In this document: positions 50,856-59,561 of the stretch, in pieces | How positions within the stretch are numbered: the stretch's first letter is position 1 | Layout: every line of letters starts with the position of its first letter | Source: Pseudomonas baetica | Lineage (GTDB): Bacteria > Pseudomonadota > Gammaproteobacteria > Pseudomonadales > Pseudomonadaceae | DNA: 64,000 nt | Direction: 5' to 3' | NCBI RefSeq assembly: GCF_019733355.1 | Contig: NZ_JAIHLQ010000017.1 | Span: 62,001 to 126,000 of the forward strand | Notes under the pieces: model-generated | Told to the model about the DNA's origin: nothing | Seen by the model: the letters and a program-made list of their open reading frames with translations, nothing else | The model's database searches: none | Program-made: the position numbers and the translations under genes

Positions 50856-53800
50856 AAAACAGGGTTTGCGCCAGGGTACTGCCGATCTGGCTGCGATAGA
50901 TTTCGATCAGTTCCTGGTTACTCTTGTCGCGCAGGTCAAACTTGCCGCCCAGGCGCCGTTGCTGAAGGGTTTTCATGTGCCCGACGGTGAACGAGCCAGA
51001 CGCGTCGCTGACATTTTTATAGTGAAAGTGCGCATACCAGAGCACTTTTCCGGTTTTGGCGTCGCTGACTTCATATTCGTCGAGAAAATCCTTGTCTTGC
51101 CCCTTGAGGCTGCGCCGGGTGACCGTTTGCGTTATCTGCACCTCATGCTTGTTTTTGAGCCACTCCACTCGGGCCGCCGTCGGAGGTTGTTGTTTGATGA
51201 TCCTGATGCGGGCACTGGTGCCTTTTTCGTAGAGTGCGGTCGCCGCATTGTTCAGCGCATGACCGAGAGCGGCCGTCGGATGTTTCGGGTCGACGGTCAG
51301 ATTGGCGGCCGTCATTGCCTCATCAAGCGCTTCGCCGGCTTTGCGCAAACGCTCGGCTTCCTCGTGGTAGATCTCCTCAATCTCGACCGGGATACGTTGA
51401 CCCCGTTTGATGCGCGCCTCGGTACGCCGGTGGAACGCTGCCAGGCCATCGACTAATGCCTGAGCGTGCTCGACCGCTTTTTTGAGGTTCGGTCTGGCCT
51501 TGGCAGGTTGTGTTTTCGTGATGCCGTGTTCGACCCAGACACCGGGCGATTTTTCGTGAAACGTGGCGATAACGCCGGTCAGTTCTCCGCGCACCTCGAC
51601 CAGTTCGGTGTCTAGGCCATCCGTGCTTTTTTTCCGTTCCCCAACGAGCGTGCCCTTGAATTTGGTGCTGATGATCTTGCGACTCGACGCCGGTTTCGCT
51701 GGGCCTGGTAACGGCTCCAGTAGATGTTTATTGCGCAGCAAGTCAGCCAGGCGCACGTCTGTGTGTGCTTTGAACTCGATTACCCGAGTACGTACATGCC
51801 CCAGTCGAGTGGTCAGGAGTTGATCGGGAAACTCAGCGACAAGGTCGGAAAAACGTTGGTCCACCGCGGCAAACTGCTCGGAAACATTGCTCAGGGCTTC
51901 GATTCGATCGCGCAAGTTGCTCAGGCTCTCATCGGCGGTCAGATTCATCGAGCTCTGAATATTCAGCGCGGCATCCTCGATGAGCGTTTCCAGTGCCTGT
52001 TGCGCGTCTGCCCGAGTCGCGGTCTCGCCGGGCTTGACGCAGATCTCTTGCCCAAGACTGATCTGCAACAGTTTGAGGTCATTGAGGTCGTAGTTCGGGA
52101 GTGCCTTTCGATAAGTTGAAACGGTCTCTACGGCTTCTTTGCCGAGCAGCTCAAGTTCTGCGAACCGGGCATGGGCGGCCTCGATCTTTTCGATGATGCC
52201 TTGGGTTTGATCGGTGATGTTTTCACAGGACTGGATAAACTTTTGCGGTTCGACATGGGTGTGGTCAGCAATCATCGAGATGGTCGCGTTCACATTGGCC
52301 TGAAAATCGGTGTTGTGCTGGCTGAGCCATTCCTGCCCCAGAAACAACAGCATCTGCAGCCGTTCGATCATGACTGTCCGATAGTTGGGAACTGTCTGTT
52401 TGCGGTTCAGTGACTTGATTTTCTCGACGTTTGCCGCGTACGCCTCGCCCAGCGAGTCGAGGGTGTCCAGGTACTTTTTGCCAACGACTTCGTCCACTGT
52501 CGACGATGTATCGTGCATTGCGCTATGGGCCGCGTCGAGTTGACTCTGCTTGTCTGCCATCGTGTTGTCGAAAGCTTCGATTTCAGCAATCAGAGCCTGT
52601 ACTTTTCTGAGGTTTTTGCCTCTTTCTTGTTCGCGCGCACTGCGCAGTCCACCGCCACGCAGGCGCAATCTCAGGTCGATGATCCATTGTCCGCCGGCGG
52701 TGCGGGCCAGCAACGGCCCCGCGTGGGGTGGTTGCCGGCGCGAGTCGATGATCTGTACGTCCTGGTTTTCGTTGATCAGCACTTCGAACCAGCGATTGCC
52801 GACCGATGCGTACCATTTCTGCTGTTTTGCGTAGAGGTGGCGATGCACGCCTTCGTTGGCTGCGGCGCCGAGTCCTTTGGGTTTGTCGATCTTGAAACTG
52901 TCGAGCAGCGCTGCAAGTGCGACAGGTGAGCGCTTCAGTGCGGTCACCGTATTGAGCGACATGTCATGAGCGATAGGCAGTTCGGTGCCGGCCACGTCCG
53001 GCAAACGCAGCGGTTTGATGGTTTCGGGGGCGGGCGTTACGGGGCGGGCTTCTTCCGGCGTCGTCGCAATTGATTCATGCACCGGCTTGTTCCCGACCGC
53101 TGCACGATGGGCCAGCACCATGCCCAAAGCGAGGAGAATGTCGGCGATTGCTGTCCAGGCAGTCTTGTCGGTCTGCTCATTCTCGACATCGCTGATTTCC
53201 TGCAAATCGTCCATGATCTGCCAGATCCACGCTGCCGTGCCGGCACTGCGACCGAGAAATGGCAGCGCCGCGTTGAACACCATCCAACCGCCGCGTTTAA
53301 GTGTCGCCCAGCGTGCCTCCGCATCCGATACCGATTGCCGTTCGGCTTGTGTGATGACGGCCTGGACGTTGCTCTCATACAGTGTTCCCCGCACATCGCT
53401 CTCAATCGCAGCGGTCCCCAATGCAACAGGCCCTGACATGTCGAGCGCGGTGGTCGGGTTCACCAGCAGTTGCGGGATCGTCCACACCGAGGGCAGCCTG
53501 GCGGTGAATACGAACTGGCTGTAATTGAAGCGCACATCGTCCGGCAACCAGGCGAGTACCGACTCGCGAAGCTGTCGCGAATGCTCGATGGCGTAAAGCA
53601 GGTTGGCGTGGCCTGGATACTGGATCAGCGCCATTTCGAACAGCGGTCGATAGAGTACGCAGGGGCCTTTTTCCACTTCCCTCGGACCGATGACAAACAT
53701 GTTGTTGACGACGTCCGCGCGTGAACTGCTGCGGTGGGCGACGAACGACAATGGCCGAATGACAATCTCCTCGCCATCGATGTGACGCTGCTCTGCGGTG

Positions 53801-55398
53801 TTGCCCAGTGCAGCGGCGACATATCGATACCCTTTTTCATCCATGCCTGCTTTGCCCTGGATCTTGTGTTGCAGCGCCAGGAGCGGCAGTTCTATAGGTA
53901 ACTGGCTGGTGTAGAGCGCTTGCAGTGCGGACGCTTGTCCGGTGTCGTCAATCAACAATTTTTGCAGGTGCTGTGGGTAGGTCTTGCCGATGTCGACAGT
54001 ACTCACCAGTTTTTCAAGGTAGGTCACGGTCAGCCAGTCTGGTAACGCGTGGTCGCCTTTGTAGCGCACGGTTTTATTGCCCAGTGGCTGGCCCGCCAGG
54101 TTTTGCAGGGCCAGTTCACTGAGCGAAAGCGTCTGAGTCTGAATATTGCCCGGCAATACGAACGTGCCCCATACCACCAGGCTGGTGATGGTGATTTCTA
54201 GGTCATCGATCTCGATCTTGCTCGCTGTCGGATGCTCCTTGAGCATCTGCTGCTTGAGGGCTTCGCGGGTGAATTTTTGCAGGCTGGCCACTTCGCTCTG
54301 GAACGTTTTTCCTTGGTTGGAATGCTGCACCGTTGTCAGATCCAGCAGATGTCGGCTGTAACAGGTTTGATCGGCGGGAAGGGCATTGTTCAGCCAGGCG
54401 GGCAGTCGCGGATGCAGACGATCTATATGCGGTTTGAGACGCGGTGTTGGCCGAGTAGTCGCCGCTGTGCCTTGGCGAGGGAAGAGGTTGTCGAGGGGCG
54501 AGCCTTGAAAAAAATTGATCTTGCCCAGGGCCTCGGCCTCCAGGGCGATCAATGTGCAGGCCTGATGATCGAAAAAATGGCCCTGCGGCTCGACCAGTCG
54601 CCACTTCAGACCAGCGCTGGGAGCGTTTTGCCAGAACTGCGGCAGGGCTTCACCGAATGCATCCAGCGAGTCGAAGCGCTGAAAACCGTGGATCACCGAG
54701 TGGGTAAGGACCACCGTGCGCTGCTCGACAGTTCCGATCAGCACGGCACTATCAAGCAGGGTCAAATGTTCCGGGTGTTTTGCGTCGTCACGGTCGAGAT
54801 CTATCAGGCAGGCGCGAGTCTTGTAGGGATCGTTGAGACGTTGTTGCTTGTCCGGGTTTTGGCAGACAGCGTGGGCGATGGCGCGCTGGTCGGCATCCCA
54901 GCCAAGACTGGCGTCGACGTTCCACAGATTGCGCAGGGCATCGGACATTTTTTGCCAGCGCGGCTGTCCCGGATACGTGAATTCGTCCCAGTAGTCGACG
55001 TGTTGTTCCTTGAAGGCGATGAACAGCACAGGCGCCAGTTCGTTGAGCAGCAAACCGATGGCGCCGATCTTCACCGGCAACTGGATAGCCGTCTGGATAT
55101 CGGGCTGCAAGGTCAGAAAATGTTCACCATCGAGGTAGGTCACCGCCGTGCCGGACAAGCCCAAGCGTACCAACGCATCGGTCAGCGATTCGATCAGAGG
55201 GCGGCCGGGAATGACTCTGTCGTCCTGAATGATCCAGGTCGGTTTCACGACCATCGCCAGTTGCGGGTCGATATTGAGGTCCGGGTACAGCGTCTTGAGT
55301 GCCGGGCGCAGTGCCTTTGTGGCGACTTCTCGCAGTGAGGGGCCGGTCACCAGTTGCGTGACTACATCAATGGCACTGGATAAGGAATTTTCGGACAT
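50824..55398 (-). CDS. Large toxin-like protein (DUF6543, dermonecrotic-toxin-like)
   Basis: A 1524-residue protein of the DUF6543 type, found in plant- and soil-associated Pseudomonas and annotated as dermonecrotic-toxin-like. No signal peptide is seen. The N-terminal half (about 1-700) is mixed alpha/beta; two hydrophobic segments (about 690-710 and 740-765) could insert in membranes, and long helical, charged stretches follow (about 900-1250). The C-terminal part (about 1280-1500) has AHFHYKNVSDASGSFTVGHMKTLQQRRLGG. No catalytic motif is recognised. The start at 55398 has CAGGTG upstream; a longer frame to 55515 is not supported. It overlaps the MocR-type gene by 32 bases, tail to tail. 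Confidence 0.8.
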   Translation of the reverse strand: MSENSLSSAIDVVTQLVTGPSLREVATKALRPALKTLYPDLNIDPQLAMVVKPTWIIQDDRVIPGRPLIESLTDALVRLGLSGTAVTYLDGEHFLTLQPDIQTAIQLPVKIGAIGLLLNELAPVLFIAFKEQHVDYWDEFTYPGQPRWQKMSDALRNLWNVDASLGWDADQRAIAHAVCQNPDKQQRLNDPYKTRACLIDLDRDDAKHPEHLTLLDSAVLIGTVEQRTVVLTHSVIHGFQRFDSLDAFGEALPQFWQNAPSAGLKWRLVEPQGHFFDHQACTLIALEAEALGKINFFQGSPLDNLFPRQGTAATTRPTPRLKPHIDRLHPRLPAWLNNALPADQTCYSRHLLDLTTVQHSNQGKTFQSEVASLQKFTREALKQQMLKEHPTASKIEIDDLEITITSLVVWGTFVLPGNIQTQTLSLSELALQNLAGQPLGNKTVRYKGDHALPDWLTVTYLEKLVSTVDIGKTYPQHLQKLLIDDTGQASALQALYTSQLPIELPLLALQHKIQGKAGMDEKGYRYVAAALGNTAEQRHIDGEEIVIRPLSFVAHRSSSRADVVNNMFVIGPREVEKGPCVLYRPLFEMALIQYPGHANLLYAIEHSRQLRESVLAWLPDDVRFNYSQFVFTARLPSVWTIPQLLVNPTTALDMSGPVALGTAAIESDVRGTLYESNVQAVITQAERQSVSDAEARWATLKRGGWMVFNAALPFLGRSAGTAAWIWQIMDDLQEISDVENEQTDKTAWTAIADILLALGMVLAHRAAVGNKPVHESIATTPEEARPVTPAPETIKPLRLPDVAGTELPIAHDMSLNTVTALKRSPVALAALLDSFKIDKPKGLGAAANEGVHRHLYAKQQKWYASVGNRWFEVLINENQDVQIIDSRRQPPHAGPLLARTAGGQWIIDLRLRLRGGGLRSAREQERGKNLRKVQALIAEIEAFDNTMADKQSQLDAAHSAMHDTSSTVDEVVGKKYLDTLDSLGEAYAANVEKIKSLNRKQTVPNYRTVMIERLQMLLFLGQEWLSQHNTDFQANVNATISMIADHTHVEPQKFIQSCENITDQTQGIIEKIEAAHARFAELELLGKEAVETVSTYRKALPNYDLNDLKLLQISLGQEICVKPGETATRADAQQALETLIEDAALNIQSSMNLTADESLSNLRDRIEALSNVSEQFAAVDQRFSDLVAEFPDQLLTTRLGHVRTRVIEFKAHTDVRLADLLRNKHLLEPLPGPAKPASSRKIISTKFKGTLVGERKKSTDGLDTELVEVRGELTGVIATFHEKSPGVWVEHGITKTQPAKARPNLKKAVEHAQALVDGLAAFHRRTEARIKRGQRIPVEIEEIYHEEAERLRKAGEALDEAMTAANLTVDPKHPTAALGHALNNAATALYEKGTSARIRIIKQQPPTAARVEWLKNKHEVQITQTVTRRSLKGQDKDFLDEYEVSDAKTGKVLWYAHFHYKNVSDASGSFTVGHMKTLQQRRLGGKFDLRDKSNQELIEIYRSQIGSTLAQTLFFKPATPVADA

Positions 55399-55499
55399 GG
55401 GCAACACCTGCTCTGATGGGGGGCACGCTAAAGGGCGTCGAATCAGGGCAAGGTAGAGGCCGCGTTTCAGCGGTGTGCGGTACATACATCTTGCAGATG

Positions 55500-55523
55500 A
55501 AAAAAGACCCGCCAAAGCGGGTC
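55500..55523 (-). terminator. Intrinsic terminator after the deacetylase-like gene
   Basis: GACCCGC pairs with GCGGGTC around TTTG on the minus strand, followed by a T run. It lies 31 bases after the deacetylase stop and before the toxin-like gene, so the two are separate transcripts. Confidence 0.85.
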
Positions 55524-55553
55524 CTGCCGTGCCAATCCGTTTTCAGGCGCTAT

Positions 55554-56579
55554 TCATCGTTCAAACCCTTCAAGCACGTTCACCGCGTTGATGCCGATTT
55601 CCTCCACCGCGTAACCGCCTTCCATGACAAACAGCGTTGGTTTGCCGAGGGCGGCAATACGCTTGCCCATCGCCAGGTAGTCGGGACTATCGAGTTTGAA
55701 TTGCGAGATCGGATCATCCTTGAACGTGTCGACACCGAGCGACACCACGATGATGTCGGCGCCGTAGCGGTCGATCTCATTGCAAGCTTGTTCCAGGGCC
55801 GCGCTCCACATGTCCCAGCCTGAACCGGCGGGCAGCGGATAGTTGAAGTTGAAACCCTCACCGGGGCCTTCGCCGCGTTCATCGTCGTAGCCGAGGAAGA
55901 ACGGAAACTCCGCTTCCGGGTGGCCGTGGATCGAGGTGAACAGTACGTCGCTGCGCTCGTAGAAAATCGACTGGGTGCCGTTGCCGTGGTGATAGTCGAC
56001 GTCGAGGATCGCGACTTTTTTGTGGCCCTGATCGAGGAACGCCTGCGCGGCGATGGCGGCGTTGTTGAGGTAGCAATAACCGCCCATCAAGTCGCTGGCG
56101 GCGTGGTGTCCCGGTGGGCGGCAGAGGGCAAAGGCACTGTGCGCACCACCCTGAATCGCCGCTTGCGCGGTCAGTGCCACTTGCGCTGCGCTGTAGGCGG
56201 CCTGCCAGGTGCCAGCGGTGATCGGTGCGCCGCCGTCGAAGCTGTAATAACCGAGTTGGCCGTGCAGGCTGGTCGGTTTGATTGCGCGCAATGTGCGGGC
56301 TGGCCAGGTGTAGGGCAGCAGATCACCGTCGGTGTTGAACTCGGTCCAGCGCGCCCACGCACCCTTGAAGAAATCGAGGTAATCGCGGCTGTGGATACGG
56401 GCGATGGGTTCGAGGCCGAAATCCTGGGGGGCTTGGACCGGGCCCAGGTGTTGGTTTTGCACGCGTTGCAGCACATGGTCGGCGCGCGAGGGCATCTCGA
56501 AGCAAGGCTTGAGCTGGCCATCGATCAGTTCGCAGCGGCCATGGTGCAGGTGGTGATCGTCCGAGTAGATCGTCAGCAT
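55554..56579 (-). CDS. Histone-deacetylase-family acetylpolyamine amidohydrolase
   Basis: A 341-residue zinc-dependent deacetylase, likely removing acetyl groups from polyamines such as acetylputrescine. LCRPPGHHAASD has the catalytic His pair (about 156-163); DVDYHHGNGTQ (about 193) and GVDTFKDDP (about 283) supply zinc ligands. Length matches the Pseudomonas ApAH type. The ATG at 56579 has GGAGAA 6 bases upstream. Divergent from the duplicated REP region; nearby GNAT and PaiB-like genes suggest a polyamine acetylation theme. Confidence 0.88.
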   Translation of the reverse strand: MLTIYSDDHHLHHGRCELIDGQLKPCFEMPSRADHVLQRVQNQHLGPVQAPQDFGLEPIARIHSRDYLDFFKGAWARWTEFNTDGDLLPYTWPARTLRAIKPTSLHGQLGYYSFDGGAPITAGTWQAAYSAAQVALTAQAAIQGGAHSAFALCRPPGHHAASDLMGGYCYLNNAAIAAQAFLDQGHKKVAILDVDYHHGNGTQSIFYERSDVLFTSIHGHPEAEFPFFLGYDDERGEGPGEGFNFNYPLPAGSGWDMWSAALEQACNEIDRYGADIIVVSLGVDTFKDDPISQFKLDSPDYLAMGKRIAALGKPTLFVMEGGYAVEEIGINAVNVLEGFER

Positions 56580-56744
56580 TTGTTGTTCTCCGCAGGGCTG
56601 ATTCGGTGGCCTCAAGTGTTGCGGCGTACAACGATTCGGAGAACGGCAGGAAAGGCCAAAAGGGGATTAATATGGCCAAAAATCATGACCGCAATTGGCC
56701 CCTCAAGCCTGCATCAGAAAATACGCTCCCACAGGGATTTGTGT

Positions 56745-56838
56745 TCAACCGGTAGGGACGAGGTTGTCCAGCACGCGGTTGACCGCCGGTTCACTGAGCA
56801 TGATGCTCGCCGAGGCGAGGGATTCGCAGGCGTGGGTC
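56745..56838 (-). pseudogene. DUF6124 gene remnant, copy 1
   Basis: On the minus strand the frame reads ESLASASIMLSEPAVNRVLD then NLVPTG and a TGA stop. This matches ASETLGSATVML joined to ELAVNRVLDKLVPTE of the intact gene at 46825, with the middle of the protein missing. No start or N-terminus is left. Confidence 0.7.
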
Positions 56839-56913
56839 AAGGAAGTAACTGGGCGTGTGCTTAAACGGCTACCAGAACTAACGTTTAACGCCGAGCTAAA
56901 GGATGGCGAAAAA

Positions 56914-57012
56914 CCTGTGGGATCGGGCTTGCTAGCGAAGGCGGCGTGTCAGTTTATGCATCAGGTGACTGACACGGCCTCTTCGCGAGCAAGCCCGCTC
57001 CCACAGGGATTT
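56914..57012. repeat. REPIN element in duplication copy 1
   Basis: CCTGTGGGATCGGGCTTGCT at the left and AGCAAGCCCGCTCCCACAGG at the right flank a spacer with TGTCAG and CTGACA arms. One base differs from the standard left arm (GATCG for GAGCG). Confidence 0.8.
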
Positions 57013-57019
57013 GTGTTCA

Positions 57020-57100
57020 CCGGTAGGGACGAGGTTGTCCAGCACGCGGTTCACTGAGCATGATGCTGGTCGAGGCGAGGGATTCGCAGGCGTGGGTCAA
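57020..57100 (-). pseudogene. DUF6124 gene remnant, copy 2
   Basis: Second copy of the remnant, shortened by 9 bases in the SEPAVN region and lacking the original stop because one base is missing near 57019. Confidence 0.65.
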
Positions 57101-57171
57101 GGAAGTAACTGGGCGTCTGCTTAAACGGCTACCAGAACTAACGTTTAACGCCGAGCTAAAGGATGGCGAAA

Positions 57172-57257
57172 AACCTGTGGGAGCGGGCTTGCTCGCGAAG
57201 GCGGGGTGTCAGTTTATGCATCAGGTGACTGACACGGCCTCTTCGCGAGCAAGCCTG
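57172..57257. repeat. REPIN element in duplication copy 2, right arm truncated
   Basis: The left arm CCTGTGGGAGCGGGCTTGCT is intact; the right arm stops after GCGAGCAAGCC, where the sequence runs into the AraC-family gene. Confidence 0.75.
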
Positions 57258-57269
57258 CACACTGGAATC

Positions 57270-58265
57270 TCAGTGCGGTCTGAACTGACTCGGCGCCACG
57301 CCGCTCCAGCGTACGAACGCATGGCGGAAACTCGCGGTCTCGCTGAAACCCAGGTGTTCAGCGATGCGGTAGATCGGCAGTTGATCTTCACAGAGCATTT
57401 GTTTGGCTCGTTCGAAACGCAATTCGTCGAGCAGTTCCTGATAGCTGCTGCCCATGTCTTTGAGGTGCCGGCGCAAGGTGCGCGGTGAGCACTTCATCTG
57501 CTGGGCCAGCCCCTCAAGCCCAGGTGCGGCGTTCAATTGGGCGCTGAGCAATTGGCGAATTCTTCCCAGCCATGCCTGACGCCCAGTGAACTCAAGATTC
57601 TGTTTGCGGCAGCGTTCGGCCATGGCCTGATGAGTAATGCTGTCGGCCAGGGGTAACGGTTGATCGAGCCAGTGCTTTTCGAACGCAAAGGCGTTGTCCT
57701 TGGCGGCGAAGTGCAACGGGCTGGCGAAATGCTCGGCGTAGCTGTCACGGTAATCCGGCGCCGCGTGTTCAAAGCGAGTGGCGAGTAGCGGTAGCGGATG
57801 ACCGAGCAAGTCGTCGCAGATAACTTTCAGTGACACCAGACAGAATTCGGCATTGAACGCGGCCATCGCCGGACTCTCGCGATAATCGGCCGCAACGAAC
57901 CAGACACGCTCGCCGTCGTCCTCAAGGTTCAGCTCGAAAAGTGTTCCCAACAACGCCGGATAACGGATCGCCAAACGCAAAGCGTCACCGAAGGTGGCAC
58001 AGGTCAGGAGTGCGTAACCGAGCATGCCGTAGCAGGAAACGTGCATGCGCCGGCCCAGTTCCAGGCCGATGTCGTGCTTGAGCGCGACCGCGTTGGCGCA
58101 GACCTGCATCTCCTGATTGGTGGTGATGCGCGTATCGGCTCGGCTCAGATCCGCCGCACTGATGCCGCTGCCGGCCAGCAGCGCCTGGCTCGACAAGCCT
58201 TCGGCGTTGAAGGTGTTGAGTATCAGGGAGACGGCGTTGAGGGTGGTGAGGTGGGAGTGGAGCAT
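57270..58265 (-). CDS. AraC-family transcriptional regulator
   Basis: A 331-residue regulator. An N-terminal arabinose-binding-type domain (about 10-190) precedes the AraC helix-turn-helix pair (about 240-331, GLEGLAQQMKCSPRTLRRHLK and IYRIAEHLGFSETASFRHAFVRWSGVAPSQFR). It resembles the ArgR/OruR-type group. The start at 58265 has GGAAGA 8 bases upstream. Effector unknown; the next genes are an acetylpolyamine deacetylase and asparaginase. Confidence 0.88.
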   Translation of the reverse strand: MLHSHLTTLNAVSLILNTFNAEGLSSQALLAGSGISAADLSRADTRITTNQEMQVCANAVALKHDIGLELGRRMHVSCYGMLGYALLTCATFGDALRLAIRYPALLGTLFELNLEDDGERVWFVAADYRESPAMAAFNAEFCLVSLKVICDDLLGHPLPLLATRFEHAAPDYRDSYAEHFASPLHFAAKDNAFAFEKHWLDQPLPLADSITHQAMAERCRKQNLEFTGRQAWLGRIRQLLSAQLNAAPGLEGLAQQMKCSPRTLRRHLKDMGSSYQELLDELRFERAKQMLCEDQLPIYRIAEHLGFSETASFRHAFVRWSGVAPSQFRPH

Positions 58266-58343
58266 CAGTGTCTTCCAGCCAGGGGATGCTGGAAAAGGGA
58301 GCAAGTTGTGTGCCGCGATGCTTGTGGTGTCAGCCCGATCCAG

Positions 58344-58370
58344 CCCTCACCCTCTGGGAGAGGGTGAGGG
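58344..58370. repeat. Perfect hairpin CCCTCACCCTCT / AGAGGGTGAGGG
   Basis: A 12-bp perfect stem with a GGG loop in the gap between asparaginase and the AraC-family gene. This small palindrome is dispersed in many gammaproteobacterial genomes. It lacks a T tract. Confidence 0.7.
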
Positions 58371-58387
58371 GCGATCCAACGCCATGC

Positions 58388-59392
58388 TCAGGCCAGCTCA
58401 CCACACAGGTCGAGTTCGACCAGTCGGCGGACTTCAGCGGTTTCCAGGCCTGCACCGAGCAATCCGTTCAACTTGCCGAACGCGGCCTCACGGGTCATGC
58501 CGCCACCGGACAACACACCAACGCCGCGCAAACGACTGCCCGCTTCGTAAACATCCAGTTCGACGCCGCCTTCATGGCACTGCGTGACCGCCACCACGAC
58601 CACGCCGTTGTCCCGCGCGCGGGCGAGGCTGGCGAGGAACGCCGGATTGTCGCTCGGCCCGGTACCGCTGCCGTAGCACTCCAACACCAAGCCCTGAATG
58701 CCGCTGTCGAGCAGGCCGTCGAGGATTGGCGCGCCGATGCCGGGGAACAGTGGCAACACGGCAACGTTCGCCAATTGTTTTGGCTGGTTGTAATTCAACG
58801 CCGCTGGAATCGAGGCTGCTTTCACGCCGCCGCCCTGACGCTCCAGACGCTTGAACGGATGGCGACCGAAGCTGCGCACTTTTGCGCAACGGGTCGGTGC
58901 CAGCCGTTCGCCGTGGAAGTACAGATGCACGCCCGGTGCCAGCCCTTGGCCGAGGGCAACCAGTGCGCCGCTGAGGTTTTCCCAGGCATCGCTGTCGGTG
59001 ACGCCGGCCGGCAGCATCGAGCCGGTGAAGCACACGCGAGCGTGCAGGCCGAGCAACTGGAAGCTCATCGCCGCCGCGCTGTAAGCCAGAGTGTCGGTGC
59101 CGTGCAGGATCAGCACGCTGTCGCAGCCTTGCACATCAACGGCGTCGACCACGGCTTCGCGCAGTTGCTGCCAGTAGGCCGGGGTCATGTTGGCGCTGTC
59201 GATCAGCGGCGACATCTCGCGAAAGCGCCACTGCGGCACCACCAGATCAGGCTGGCTGTGCAGGTAGTCGCGCATCCGCGCTTCGAAACCGGACGCCGGG
59301 GCCAGGCCATTGGCGCTGGCCTGCATGCCGATGGTGCCTCCGGTGTACAACACCATGACGTGCTGGGCGGCGGGATAAGTCGAAGGGTTCAT
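58388..59392 (-). CDS. ansA: L-asparaginase, type I (cytosolic)
   Basis: A 334-residue enzyme that hydrolyses asparagine to aspartate and ammonia. YTGGTIGMQ (first catalytic Thr) near residues 16-24 and ILHGTDTLAYSA (second Thr) near 94-105 are the two active-site motifs, and LECYGSGTGPSDNP is in the C-terminal half. There is no signal peptide, so it is type I. The ATG at 59392 has GGAGAA upstream; the longer frame runs into REP sequence. Supplies aspartate to AspA downstream in metabolism; both are encoded nearby. Confidence 0.9.
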   Translation of the reverse strand: MNPSTYPAAQHVMVLYTGGTIGMQASANGLAPASGFEARMRDYLHSQPDLVVPQWRFREMSPLIDSANMTPAYWQQLREAVVDAVDVQGCDSVLILHGTDTLAYSAAAMSFQLLGLHARVCFTGSMLPAGVTDSDAWENLSGALVALGQGLAPGVHLYFHGERLAPTRCAKVRSFGRHPFKRLERQGGGVKAASIPAALNYNQPKQLANVAVLPLFPGIGAPILDGLLDSGIQGLVLECYGSGTGPSDNPAFLASLARARDNGVVVVAVTQCHEGGVELDVYEAGSRLRGVGVLSGGGMTREAAFGKLNGLLGAGLETAEVRRLVELDLCGELA

Positions 59393-59417
59393 AGGATTCT
59401 CCGAAACGATGAGTTCC

Positions 59418-59510
59418 TTGTGGGAGCGGGCTTGCTCGCGAATGCGGTGTGTCAGATACAAGAATTTTGACTGACACACCGCATTCGCGAGCAAGCCCGC
59501 TCCCACAGGT
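59418..59510. repeat. REPIN element between ansA and the symporter
   Basis: TGTGGGAGCGGGCTTGCTCG and its complement CGAGCAAGCCCGCTCCCACA flank about 52 bases containing TGTGTCAG/CTGACACA arms. Confidence 0.88.
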
Positions 59511-59561
59511 ATTGCATCACAATAACTGACGGGCGCAGGGGATGCGCCCGTCATTCACCTA

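Larger units (their letters stand above)
56741..57257. repeat. Tandem duplication of about 250 bases with REPINs
   Basis: Copies at about 56741-56995 and 57014-57257 are nearly identical, including GGTAGGGACGAGGTTGTCCA and TTAAACGGCTACCAGAACTA. Copy 2 lacks 9 bases and a single base near 57019. Each copy carries the end of a DUF6124-like gene on the minus strand followed by a REPIN. The 690-base gap between the deacetylase and AraC-family genes is almost entirely made of this. Confidence 0.85.

Noticed and set aside
58268..59470. 400-codon plus-strand frame over the asparaginase gene
   Set aside because: Antisense shadow; asparaginase motifs are on the minus strand.
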